DNA of 8,433 bases. Origin: Sporosarcina sp. (lineage in GTDB: Bacteria > Bacillota > Bacilli > Bacillales_A > Planococcaceae). The notes beneath the pieces were generated by a model, which was not told where the DNA came from, did no database searches, and worked only from the letters and a program-made list of their open reading frames with translations. Below, piece after piece: positions 1 through 5,635 of the stretch. The stretch spans positions 1-8,433 of the forward strand of contig JARIDM010000126.1 in assembly GCA_029263945.1 (NCBI GenBank), given 5' to 3'. Every line of letters begins with the position of its first letter. The first letter of the stretch is position 1. Position numbers and translations under genes: made by a program.

Positions 1-1182
1 AAGTCCAACGCCACCAATCATAAATAGCGCACGGTTATCAATCACTTTTTTCATGAATGAAGCTTTTGTACCCGTAATCTTTTTACCCATCACATCACCA
101 ATTGCATCATTATCACCAAGAGAACATACGCTACCTTTTAAGTTAGGAACAAACTCAGCAGTTGGTTCATCGTTTAAAAGTGCAACGATATTATCTCCAC
201 ATGTGTCTCCTTGTTGCATTGCAATTTGTGCAGTTGGAGGGTATGGACGATTGATTTCTTCGTTGATCAGTAATGCACAGTCACCAACGATGAATACATC
301 ATCATAACCTGGTGCACGTAAATCTTTTTCTACTTTAACGCGCGCACGCATATTTTCAATGCCTGTTTCTTCAATGAGTTTATTACCACGAACACCCGCA
401 GCCCAAATCACTGTACCCGCTTTGATGAAATCAAATTCTTCGTCACCCGTTTTGATTTTAACGCCTTCTTCTGTCGCTTCAACAACAGGTGTACCGATTG
501 AAAACTCGATTCCTTTTCCTTCAAGTTTACCAACCGCATATTTAACGAGTCCTTCGTCAAATCCAGGAAGAACCATTGGTGCAGCTTCAACACAAAGTAC
601 ACGTACTTTTTCGAATGGAACGTCATACTCTTTACATAGTTCTGGTACGCGGTTACCAAGTTCCCCGAGAAGTTCAATTCCTGAGAATCCTGCGCCTCCA
701 ACAACAATTGTAAGACGGCTATCATCTTTCACTTCTTCAAGTGACCATGTCGCAAATTGCATTTCCATATGCTCACGGATATGACGCGCTGATTTAACGT
801 CGGCCATTGACAATGCATATTTATCAAGTCCTGGAATTCCGAAAGTTTCCCCTTCGAAACCAAGTGAAATGACTAAATAATCGTATGTATGAGTTCCCAC
901 GTCAGTTGTGACAACTTTTCCTTCTACATCGATTTTTTCAACTGTTGCTTGAACAAAGTCAACTTTTTTTGCATCAATAACACTTTTAATGTCGTAGCGT
1001 ACTGATTCAGGAGACATTGTGCCCGCTGCTGCTTCATGTAACCACGTTGACTCATAGTGGTACTCATTCTTGTTAATGAGGACAATATCAGCCTCATCTG
1101 TTCCAATTTTTTTCTGTAATCTAACGACTGTGGATAATCCACCGTAACCTGCACCTAATACTAATATCGTCGGTCTTTTCAA
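1..1182 (-). CDS. yumB: Type II NADH dehydrogenase (NDH-2), C-terminus cut by window edge
   Basis: This is a single-subunit flavoprotein that passes electrons from NADH through FAD to the membrane quinone pool without pumping protons. I translated 394 uninterrupted codons, and the frame is still open at base 1. Family members have about 400 residues, so only about ten are missing. An N-terminal FAD-binding Rossmann motif GAGYGG lies at residues 10-15, a second NADH-binding motif GGAGFSG at 162-168, the FAD-contacting VGDCA at 299-303, and the quinone-side motif TAQIAMQQ at 317-324. The start is a TTG at 1182, giving MKRPTILVLGAGYGG, which places the first glycine where the family has it. AAAGGTGG sits 10 nt upstream. 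The first in-frame ATG would delete the FAD motif. The gene stands alone behind a 256-bp leader region. A second, more divergent NDH-2-like gene (yutJ) lies 2.2 kb away. The family assignment is firm; the yumB name rests on similarity and gene context. Confidence 0.93.
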   Translation of the reverse strand, partial: MKRPTILVLGAGYGGLSTVVRLQKKIGTDEADIVLINKNEYHYESTWLHEAAAGTMSPESVRYDIKSVIDAKKVDFVQATVEKIDVEGKVVTTDVGTHTYDYLVISLGFEGETFGIPGLDKYALSMADVKSARHIREHMEMQFATWSLEEVKDDSRLTIVVGGAGFSGIELLGELGNRVPELCKEYDVPFEKVRVLCVEAAPMVLPGFDEGLVKYAVGKLEGKGIEFSIGTPVVEATEEGVKIKTGDEEFDFIKAGTVIWAAGVRGNKLIEETGIENMRARVKVEKDLRAPGYDDVFIVGDCALLINEEINRPYPPTAQIAMQQGDTCGDNIVALLNDEPTAEFVPNLKGSVCSLGDNDAIGDVMGKKITGTKASFMKKVIDNRALFMIGGVGL

Positions 1183-1207
1183 GAAAATCGAACCACCTTT
1201 TATTTTA

Positions 1208-1241
1208 TTTGCCAAGAATATATGAAATCACTCATGGCAAA
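1208..1241 (-). promoter_or_regulatory. Candidate yumB promoter inside an inverted repeat
   Basis: Arms TTTGCCA (1208-1214) and TGGCAAA (1235-1241) form a perfect 7-bp inverted repeat separated by 20 bp, just upstream of the yumB ribosome binding site. Read on the minus strand, a -10-like TATATT lies between the arms, with a weak -35-like TTTACT 18 bp further upstream. The repeat would therefore flank the -10 and reach the transcription start, a typical place for a repressor operator. No known regulator motif is recognised. An alternative yumB promoter, TTGAAA (1332-1337) with 17 bp to TAGTAT (1309-1314), lies further upstream. Confidence 0.3.
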
Positions 1242-1339
1242 GTAAAACATTACTTTTCATGATTACATATTTCTGGTCTATTAAGTTTTGTTAAAACCAT
1301 TCTCTACTATACTAGACCTTTTGGCCGAGTTTTTCAACA

Positions 1340-1354
1340 TTATAATCATAATAA
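1340..1354. promoter_or_regulatory. PerR-box-like palindrome upstream of yumB
   Basis: TTATAATCATAATAA matches 13 of the 14 specified positions of the Bacillus PerR box TTATAATnATTATAA. It carries the T/A at positions 2 and 14 that separates PerR from Fur boxes. It lies directly upstream of a candidate -35 (TTGAAA, 1332-1337, minus strand) of yumB. The region is AT-rich, so a chance match is possible. Confidence 0.3.
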
Positions 1355-1406
1355 GAAAGCTTAGAAAATACAGAATAACTATTATTGTCCATATGCGCAT
1401 AAAAAT

Positions 1407-1429
1407 GGCTTCCCTTGGTTATGGAAGCC
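1407..1429 (-). terminator. Rho-independent terminator of yutM
   Basis: A 7-bp stem GGCTTCC/GGAAGCC (1407-1413 with 1423-1429) has a 9-nt loop and is followed on the minus strand by ATTTTTAT. It begins about 10 nt after the yutM stop codon and separates yutM from the yumB control region. The other side also has a T run (1431-1437), so it could work in both directions. Confidence 0.8.
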
Positions 1430-1438
1430 CCTTTTTTA

Positions 1439-1801
1439 TTAACAATCTGACGGTGTCCCCACTCTTTTTTCTGTTCTAAAAGAGGTACCACAGCCACAAG
1501 ACAGAATAGCGTTTGGATTTTCGATCGTAAAGCCTCCACCCATGAGGGATTCTTTATAATCAACTTGCGTACCTTTTAAAATATCCACATCTTCATTTGC
1601 AACAATAATTTCTATTCCGTGTTGTTGTAAAATCTGATCTTTATCTGTTTGCTCTTTTTCAAATCCTAAACCATAAGTCAGTCCACTACAGCCGCCGCCA
1701 TTTATTGCAACGCGGAGATATGATCCTTCTTCTCCGTTATGTGTCATCATTTTCTTCACATGGAATGCTGCTGCTTCTGATAATTCAACTAGTTGAGTCA
1801 T
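1439..1801 (-). CDS. yutM: A-type iron-sulfur cluster carrier (HesB/IscA family)
   Basis: This 120-residue protein belongs to the HesB/IscA/ErpA family, which receives iron-sulfur clusters from a scaffold and delivers them to apoproteins in the cytosol. The three conserved ligand cysteines are visible: C38 in GGGCSGLTYG, and C102 and C104 in SCGCGTSF near the C-terminus. The GGGFTIENPNA segment before the CxC pair is also typical. The second of two in-frame ATGs (1801) was chosen because AAGGTG lies 7 nt upstream of it. The first ATG (1807) directly abuts that sequence and would add only Met-Gln. The gene is monocistronic with its own promoter and terminator. A NifU-type scaffold (yutI) lies 1 kb away, and the respiratory flavoproteins beside it use FAD rather than Fe-S. 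Confidence 0.93.
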   Translation of the reverse strand: MTQLVELSEAAAFHVKKMMTHNGEEGSYLRVAINGGGCSGLTYGLGFEKEQTDKDQILQQHGIEIIVANEDVDILKGTQVDYKESLMGGGFTIENPNAILSCGCGTSFRTEKRVGTPSDC

Positions 1802-1830
1802 TTGCATTCACCTTCCCATCATTTTATTAC

Positions 1831-1860
1831 ATTATATCAATTCGAGTGGTCAGTACGCAA
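1831..1860 (-). promoter_or_regulatory. yutM promoter, extended -10
   Basis: On the minus strand a perfect -10 TATAAT (1831-1836) is preceded by TGA, giving an extended TGn-10. A partial -35 TTGCGT (1855-1860) lies 18 bp upstream. Transcription would start near 1824, about 20 nt before the yutM start codon. Confidence 0.6.
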
Positions 1861-1892
1861 TCAAAACTGCTCGCTTCTTGCTCAATTTAAGG

Positions 1893-1926
1893 TATACTGA
1901 AGTTACTAAACTTAAGGAGAAACGAT
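1893..1926 (+). promoter_or_regulatory. -10 element and strong ribosome binding site of the DUF2225 gene
   Basis: TATACT (1893-1898) is a good -10 on the plus strand, but no convincing -35 hexamer lies 16-18 bp upstream. AAGGAG (1914-1919) sits 7 nt before the ATG at 1927 and fixes that start. The arrangement is divergent from the yutM promoter. Confidence 0.4.
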
Positions 1927-2616
1927 ATGGAAATTACACCCTTTTACGAAAAGAAAACAAAATGTATTAACTGTAATCATCCTTTCACAACAACTAAAAT
2001 ACGTTCAAGATTTGTCCGTGTCACATCAACTGATTCTGATTTTAGGCCAGTCTATGTAGATGAAGAAATAAACCCTATGTTTTATAACGTCTCCGTTTGC
2101 CCTTCTTGTGGATTTGCCTTTACCGATGATACAAGTCCTTACTTCCCCCCAGGTGCAAAAGATATCATCCAAAAAAATGTGACTGCAAAATGGAATGGCC
2201 GTTCTTTTAGTGCGATTCGAACAATGGATGAAGCGATTGAAACTTACAAGCTTGCCTATTTGAGCGCAACGTTAAAGAAAGAAAAACCAATTTCTATCGC
2301 TGGCACCACACTTCGGATCGCTTGGCTTTATCGAAGTAAGGAAGATGTTGAAGAAGAACAACGTTTTTTAACAATTGCACGTAATATGTATGCTGACTCC
2401 TACTCAGAAGGGGATTACGTAGGTACACAAATGTCTGAAACGCGTGTACTTTATGTGATCGCTGAGCTCTCTAGAAGAATTGGTGATGAAGATGAAGCCA
2501 TCAGAAGTTTTTCACGCGTCATCGAGCAGCAGCGTACATCCTTAGAACCTCATATCGTTGAAATGGCAAAAGAGCGCTGGCGCGAAATGAGAGAAGAAAA
2601 AGAAGCACGTTCATAA
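1927..2616 (+). CDS. DUF2225 family protein (zinc ribbon plus helical repeats)
   Basis: This 229-residue protein of unknown function matches the DUF2225 family. The N-terminal part has two CxxC pairs, C13-C16 (CINC) and C58-C61 (CPSC), spaced as in a zinc ribbon. An FxxGAKDIIQ segment follows. The C-terminal two thirds are helical and charged, resembling tetratricopeptide repeats (for example the stretch from about residue 104 on, and AELSRRIGDEDEAIRSFSRVIEQ around 176-198 with the small/large residue spacing of a TPR helix pair). There is no signal peptide or membrane segment, so it should be cytosolic. The start is supported by AAGGAG 7 nt upstream. It is transcribed alone, divergent from yutM and convergent with yutI. 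A role as a metal-binding or protein-interaction adaptor is inference from the domain layout only. Confidence 0.85.
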   Translation: MEITPFYEKKTKCINCNHPFTTTKIRSRFVRVTSTDSDFRPVYVDEEINPMFYNVSVCPSCGFAFTDDTSPYFPPGAKDIIQKNVTAKWNGRSFSAIRTMDEAIETYKLAYLSATLKKEKPISIAGTTLRIAWLYRSKEDVEEEQRFLTIARNMYADSYSEGDYVGTQMSETRVLYVIAELSRRIGDEDEAIRSFSRVIEQQRTSLEPHIVEMAKERWREMREEKEARS

Positions 2617-2632
2617 AAAAACAATAAAAAAA

Positions 2633-2650
2633 GAGCCTACTTTTAGGCCC
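2633..2650. terminator. Bidirectional terminator between DUF2225 gene and yutI
   Basis: A 7-bp stem with one G-U pair (2633-2639 with 2644-2650) has a CTTT loop. On the minus strand it is followed by eight T residues (complement of 2625-2632), making a strong terminator for yutI. In the plus direction it is followed only by TTTCCTT, so it is weaker for the DUF2225 gene. Confidence 0.75.
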
Positions 2651-2663
2651 TTTCCTTAAACAA

Positions 2664-2900
2664 TTAAAATACTTGTTCGACTTCTACTACACCTGGTACT
2701 TCTTCAAGAAGCGCGCGTTCGATCCCAGCTTTTAATGTAATCGTCGAACTTGGGCATGTTCCACAAGCACCTAAAAGGCGTAGCTTCACGATACCTTCTT
2801 CGACATCTACAAGTTCACAGTCGCCTCCATCGCGAAGAAGAAATGGGCGTAATTTATTTAGTACTTCCTGTACTGATTCTGTCATTACTGCATTTGTCAT
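2664..2900 (-). CDS. yutI: NifU-type iron-sulfur cluster scaffold domain protein
   Basis: This 78-residue protein consists only of the NifU C-terminal domain. That domain assembles or carries iron-sulfur clusters through a CxxC pair. The pair is C46-C49 in LLGACGTCPSSTITLK, the family signature; an additional cysteine, C28, lies in the conserved RDGGDCELVDV segment. The C-terminal EVPGVVEVEQV is also typical. The ATG at 2900 is supported by AAGGGAG, 10 nt upstream. Free-standing Nfu proteins of this size are normal in Bacillales. It is divergent from yuzD and convergent with the DUF2225 gene. With yutM it gives the window two iron-sulfur cluster trafficking proteins, which may hand clusters to each other (inference). 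Confidence 0.93.
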   Translation of the reverse strand: MTNAVMTESVQEVLNKLRPFLLRDGGDCELVDVEEGIVKLRLLGACGTCPSSTITLKAGIERALLEEVPGVVEVEQVF

Positions 2901-2922
2901 TTAATTTCGTCTCCCTTCACTA

Positions 2923-2960
2923 TAGTAATAATTATAAACTGGAAGATGAAAAAAATCCAA
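2923..2960 (-). promoter_or_regulatory. Candidate yutI promoter overlapped by a PerR/Fur-type box
   Basis: On the minus strand a perfect TATAAT (2931-2936) lies 18 bp from a partial -35 TTGGAT (2955-2960), placing the start near 2924, upstream of the yutI ribosome binding site (2911-2918). The same -10 is part of TTATAATTATTACTA (2923-2937), which matches 12 of 14 positions of the PerR box and 11 of 14 of the Fur or Zur boxes. The promoter is plausible; the operator is weak evidence. Confidence 0.35.
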
Positions 2961-2987
2961 TTTTCAAATTGAAAGGGGAATTTTACT

Positions 2988-3317
2988 ATGTCTACAAATC
3001 AGGTGAAAATCGAAGTTTTTGGTGCCAATGTCATTTGTGCCAGTTGTGTCAATGCACCATCTTCAAAGGATACATATGAATGGTTAGAGGCAGCAATTAG
3101 TCGAAAATATCCAAACCAACCTTTTGAAATCGTGTATATCGATATTGATACCGAGCTTAGTGATGCAAGGCATATTAAAATTGCAGAAGAAGTTCGAAAT
3201 GATGAATACTTCTATCCACTTGTCATGATTAACGAAGAAATGATTGGTGAAGGACATATTCAACTAAAACCTGTTTTCACTGAATTTGAAAAACAAGGCT
3301 ATGTAGCTGAGAAATAA
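2988..3317 (+). CDS. yuzD: YuzD family small CxxC protein (DUF1462)
   Basis: This 109-residue cytosolic protein belongs to the YuzD/DUF1462 family of unknown function. The N-terminal strand KIEVFGANVICASC ends in a CxxC pair, C17 and C20, followed by VNAPSSKDTYEWL. The strand-then-CxxC-then-helix order, a second strand (FEIVYIDID) and the later FYPLVMINEEMIGEGHI are those of a thioredoxin-like fold, and the cis-proline-like FYPLV supports this. A thiol-disulfide or cluster/metal-binding role is therefore likely but unproven. The start is supported by AAAGGGG 9 nt upstream. It is divergent from yutI with 87 bp between the starts, and convergent with yutJ. No clear plus-strand promoter was found in the 87-bp gap. 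Confidence 0.88.
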   Translation: MSTNQVKIEVFGANVICASCVNAPSSKDTYEWLEAAISRKYPNQPFEIVYIDIDTELSDARHIKIAEEVRNDEYFYPLVMINEEMIGEGHIQLKPVFTEFEKQGYVAEK

Positions 3318-3322
3318 AGCAG

Positions 3323-3348
3323 AAAAAACCTCCAAATGGAGGTTTTTT
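3323..3348. terminator. Bidirectional terminator between yuzD and yutJ
   Basis: An 11-bp stem (3323-3333 with 3338-3348) with CCTCC/GGAGG at its top and an AAAT loop begins 6 nt after the yuzD stop codon. The A run and T run flank the GC core, so it serves both convergent genes. Confidence 0.9.
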
Positions 3349-3352
3349 TACT

Positions 3353-4420
3353 TTATCCGTTATGACGCTTGTAAAGCCAGAGAACACCTGATTTTAACAA
3401 ACGTGCAATTCTTCCAGTGACTGTACGATCTGCTAAATAAGCAAAACCTTGTTTCTTTCCAAGCGATCCTAAGAAACCTTTCAGTTTAATTTCAGGCATC
3501 GTCTCGGGTAACGGTTCTTCACCCCACACAAGTCGCAGCACTTTAACAATTTGCTCAGCTTGCTCTTCCGCTACTTGCGCACTTGGTGCATAAGGCAATG
3601 CTGCACAATCCCCAACTACATATACATCGTTACACAATGGTAGTTGATGATATTTGTTTAAGACGAGCCGACCTGAATCTCCTTTTTCAGTCTCAATATT
3701 TTGTACGACTGTTACAGGACGAATCCCAGCTGTCCAAACAACCGCATCTACTGGGATTGTTTCTTCATGATTATGCAAGGCACGTTCTTCGACTTTTGTA
3801 ATGTTCGATTCTGCGACAACATCGACATTATGTTCGTCAAACCAACCTTTTACATAATTACTTAATCGCTCGGGAAAGTCTCTTAATATCCTTGGGCTAC
3901 GATCAAATAGTTTTATATTTAAATCAGGTCTACTTTCGCGTAACTCACTTGCTAATTCTATGCCACTTAATCCCGCACCTACGATTCCTACCGTAGCGCC
4001 TCCGCCTAGACCCAAAAGTTTTTCATACGTAATTCTCGATTTCCCGATTGTTTGAATACTATACGTATGCTCAGCTGCTCCAGGCACGTCATGAAAATTA
4101 TCTCGACACCCTAAACCAATCACGAGCTCATCATAGTTAACTTTCTGACCATCTGCTAAAAAAACAGCTTTATCATCTGTAGAAATCTCTATGATTTCTC
4201 CGCCTATTACTTTCAATCGATCGTCAACAGGAAGTGGAACACGTACAACTGAATCGGACACTGTTCCAGCTGCTAGTGCATAAAACTCAGTCTTCAAACT
4301 ATGAAATGGTGTTCTATCTATCAATGTAATTTCTACATCTAGTGGCAACTCTTTCGTTAATAAGCGTGATAGAATGCGCATATTCCCATATCCAGCACCC
4401 AATAAAACAAGTTTTCTCAT
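3353..4420 (-). CDS. yutJ: NADH dehydrogenase-like FAD/NAD(P)-binding oxidoreductase YutJ
   Basis: This 355-residue flavoprotein is related to type II NADH dehydrogenases. It has an N-terminal FAD motif GAGYGN (8-13), a second Rossmann motif VGAGLSGIE (147-155), the strand-ending VWTAGIRP (228-235), VGDCAALP (269-276) and a SAQVAEEQ segment (280-287) where NDH-2 enzymes contact quinone. It is about 45 residues shorter than YumB. The C-terminal part is reduced to a short basic amphipathic stretch (337-355), so membrane attachment, if any, would be peripheral. The electron acceptor is not proven by sequence. The ATG at 4420 has AAAGGAG 6 nt upstream. Its promoter carries a perfect Rex-type operator, which fits an enzyme that oxidises NADH. 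It is divergent from yuzB and convergent with yuzD. Confidence 0.9.
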   Translation of the reverse strand: MRKLVLLGAGYGNMRILSRLLTKELPLDVEITLIDRTPFHSLKTEFYALAAGTVSDSVVRVPLPVDDRLKVIGGEIIEISTDDKAVFLADGQKVNYDELVIGLGCRDNFHDVPGAAEHTYSIQTIGKSRITYEKLLGLGGGATVGIVGAGLSGIELASELRESRPDLNIKLFDRSPRILRDFPERLSNYVKGWFDEHNVDVVAESNITKVEERALHNHEETIPVDAVVWTAGIRPVTVVQNIETEKGDSGRLVLNKYHQLPLCNDVYVVGDCAALPYAPSAQVAEEQAEQIVKVLRLVWGEEPLPETMPEIKLKGFLGSLGKKQGFAYLADRTVTGRIARLLKSGVLWLYKRHNG

Positions 4421-4465
4421 ATTTTACTCCTTTGTCACTCAATTTCCGTTGTTTCGTCAATTTCT

Positions 4466-4494
4466 ATTGTATCAGCTTGTGAGATGATTCACAA
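4466..4494 (-). promoter_or_regulatory. yutJ promoter
   Basis: On the minus strand TTGTGA (-35, 4489-4494) is separated by exactly 17 bp from TACAAT (-10, 4466-4471). Transcription would start near 4459, about 40 nt before the yutJ ATG. The -35 hexamer is one arm of the Rex-type palindrome. Confidence 0.7.
4477..4494. promoter_or_regulatory. Rex (redox repressor) operator
   Basis: TTGTGAGATGATTCACAA is a perfect 6-bp inverted repeat with a 6-bp centre, identical in both arms to the Rex consensus TTGTGA-N6-TCACAA of Gram-positive bacteria. Rex binds when NADH is low and leaves the DNA when NADH rises. The site covers the -35 and part of the spacer of the yutJ promoter, so bound Rex should block RNA polymerase there. 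It lies about 65 bp upstream of the expected yuzB start, where an effect is less certain. Confidence 0.82.
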
Positions 4495-4507
4495 TAAGAC
4501 TTACAAA

Positions 4508-4536
4508 TTGACGTCGAATTAAAAAAGGAGTAAAGT
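4508..4536 (+). promoter_or_regulatory. yuzB promoter
   Basis: TTGACG (-35, 4508-4513) lies 17 bp from TAAAGT (-10, 4531-4536) on the plus strand. The expected start near 4543 leaves a leader of only about 15 nt, just enough for the GAGGTG ribosome binding site (4547-4552) ahead of the GTG start. Confidence 0.5.
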
Positions 4537-4557
4537 TTTCATAAGTGAGGTGATATT

Positions 4558-4800
4558 GTGAATCCAATGGTTGAATTTTGCATGAGTAATCTTGCAAACG
4601 GTTCACACCCAACTTTTGAACAACTAGAAAAAGATCCAAATGTCGATGTCCTTGAATATGGTTGTTTAAGCTATTGTACCATTTGTGCAAATTCCCTTTA
4701 CGCCATCGTTGAAGGTGAAGTTGTAAAAGCTGAGACACCTGAAGAATTGACTAAAAATATCTATCAAGCCATACAAGATAATCCAGTCTTTGGACTTTAA
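4558..4800 (+). CDS. yuzB: YuzB family small cysteine-rich protein (DUF1450)
   Basis: This 80-residue cytosolic protein belongs to the YuzB/DUF1450 family, whose function is not known. Four cysteines stand out: C8 in MVEFCMSN, and C36, C40 and C43 in GCLSYCTIC. This pattern could bind an iron-sulfur cluster or metal, or form disulfides (inference). It starts at GTG 4558: GAGGTG lies 5 nt upstream and the resulting MNPMVEFC fits the family N-terminus, whereas the internal ATG at 4567 lacks a ribosome binding site. It is divergent from yutJ, shares the control region with the Rex operator, and is convergent with yutF. Confidence 0.88.
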   Translation: MNPMVEFCMSNLANGSHPTFEQLEKDPNVDVLEYGCLSYCTICANSLYAIVEGEVVKAETPEELTKNIYQAIQDNPVFGL

Positions 4801-4836
4801 AAAACGATCCCACAAAAATAGCGGGATCGTTTTTTT
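4801..4836. terminator. Bidirectional terminator between yuzB and yutF
   Basis: A stem with GC-rich core CGATCCC/GGGATCG (4805-4811 with 4823-4829), extended by A/T pairs, has an 11-nt loop. It starts directly after the yuzB stop codon and has T runs on both strands. For yutF it lies about 30 nt past the stop codon. Confidence 0.9.
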
Positions 4837-4864
4837 ATTGTGCGATGAGTACTCAAATTGATGG

Positions 4865-5635
4865 CTACTCTATTTGCCAGTCATCAAAAGTATTGAGCAA
4901 GTGTGTAGGCTGTGCATCTTTATTTTTTATTGCCATAGGTGAAGTGACGCCCCCTGCAAGGTGAATGGTATCAATACCAAATCGAATACCACCAAGAATA
5001 TCCGTATCGTAATTGTCCCCAATCATGACCATCTCTTCTTTCATCACACCACTTCGTTCTTGAATATAAGCGAGCATAATGGTTTCAGGTTTACCGATAA
5101 TGACTGGTGTGACATCGGTTGTGTATTCTACGAGTTTCACAAGAGAGCCATTTCCTGGCAGCAATCCCCTCTCTGTAGGGATCGCTTTATCACCATTTGT
5201 TCCTATAAACTTTGCACCCGCACGAATCGCTAAACTGGCTTTGGCTAATTTCTCATACGATAGGTCATGGTCAATGCCCATAACAACAACGTCACCATTT
5301 TCTTCAACAATCTCAATTCCTTCAGCTTGAAGTGCTTCTTCTAGTCCACGCTCACCAATCATTTGAACTGTTGCATTCGGATAGGTTTCTTTGCAATATT
5401 TTGCTGTCGCTATGGCAGAGGTCATGATGTATGTTGGACTTGTCGTAATGCCAAATGAAGCTAGCTTCGCCTGCACTTGTTCCAACGTTGCAGACGAATT
5501 ATTTGTTATGTAATAGGGTTCAATGCCTTTTGCTCGTAAACGTTCAATTAATAGCGTCGCTTCTGGAACACCTTTTGTACCATGGTAAACCGTCCCGTCT
5601 AAATCAAAACAGTAGGCTTTATATGCTCTAATCAT
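4865..5635 (-). CDS. yutF: HAD-superfamily phosphatase, NagD/AraL-type (subfamily IIA)
   Basis: This 256-residue cytosolic hydrolase of the haloacid dehalogenase superfamily dephosphorylates small phosphorylated metabolites; the natural substrate cannot be read from the sequence. All four catalytic motifs are present: DLDGT with nucleophile D11 and acid/base D13 (11-15), TNNSS with T44 (44-48), the lysine of GKPE (K182), and GDNYDTD with metal-binding aspartates D207 and D212 (206-212). The region between motifs II and III holds the alpha/beta C2-type cap of subfamily IIA. Length is normal for the family. Its ATG overlaps the yutE stop codon in an ATGA, so it is co-transcribed and probably translationally coupled to yutE. 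Confidence 0.92.
   Translation of the reverse strand: MIRAYKAYCFDLDGTVYHGTKGVPEATLLIERLRAKGIEPYYITNNSSATLEQVQAKLASFGITTSPTYIMTSAIATAKYCKETYPNATVQMIGERGLEEALQAEGIEIVEENGDVVVMGIDHDLSYEKLAKASLAIRAGAKFIGTNGDKAIPTERGLLPGNGSLVKLVEYTTDVTPVIIGKPETIMLAYIQERSGVMKEEMVMIGDNYDTDILGGIRFGIDTIHLAGGVTSPMAIKNKDAQPTHLLNTFDDWQIE

Noticed and set aside
359..784. Long plus-strand frame antisense to yumB, rich in Ser and Pro
   Set aside because: It is the complement of a well-supported NDH-2 coding frame, has no ribosome binding site, and its composition is that of a shadow frame.
1340..1354. Fur box reading of the yumB upstream palindrome
   Set aside because: It matches only 11 of 14 Fur positions and lacks the G/C pair at positions 2 and 14 that marks Fur sites; PerR fits better.
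2962..2974. 13-bp palindrome TTTCAAATTGAAA ahead of the yuzD ribosome binding site
   Set aside because: All but two bases are A or T and the centre is a single base, so no hairpin can form; too short and simple to claim as an operator.
2750..3079. Plus-strand frame spanning yutI and the start of yuzD
   Set aside because: It runs antisense through yutI and then overlaps yuzD in another frame; both real genes have family motifs and ribosome binding sites.
4521..4534. Strong ribosome-binding-site-like AAAAAAGGAG on the plus strand before yuzB, also an 11-bp inverted match to the yutJ ribosome binding site
   Set aside because: No start codon follows at a useful distance, and it lies across the spacer and -10 of the yuzB promoter; the match to yutJ is explained by both being purine-rich ribosome-binding-site-like sequence.
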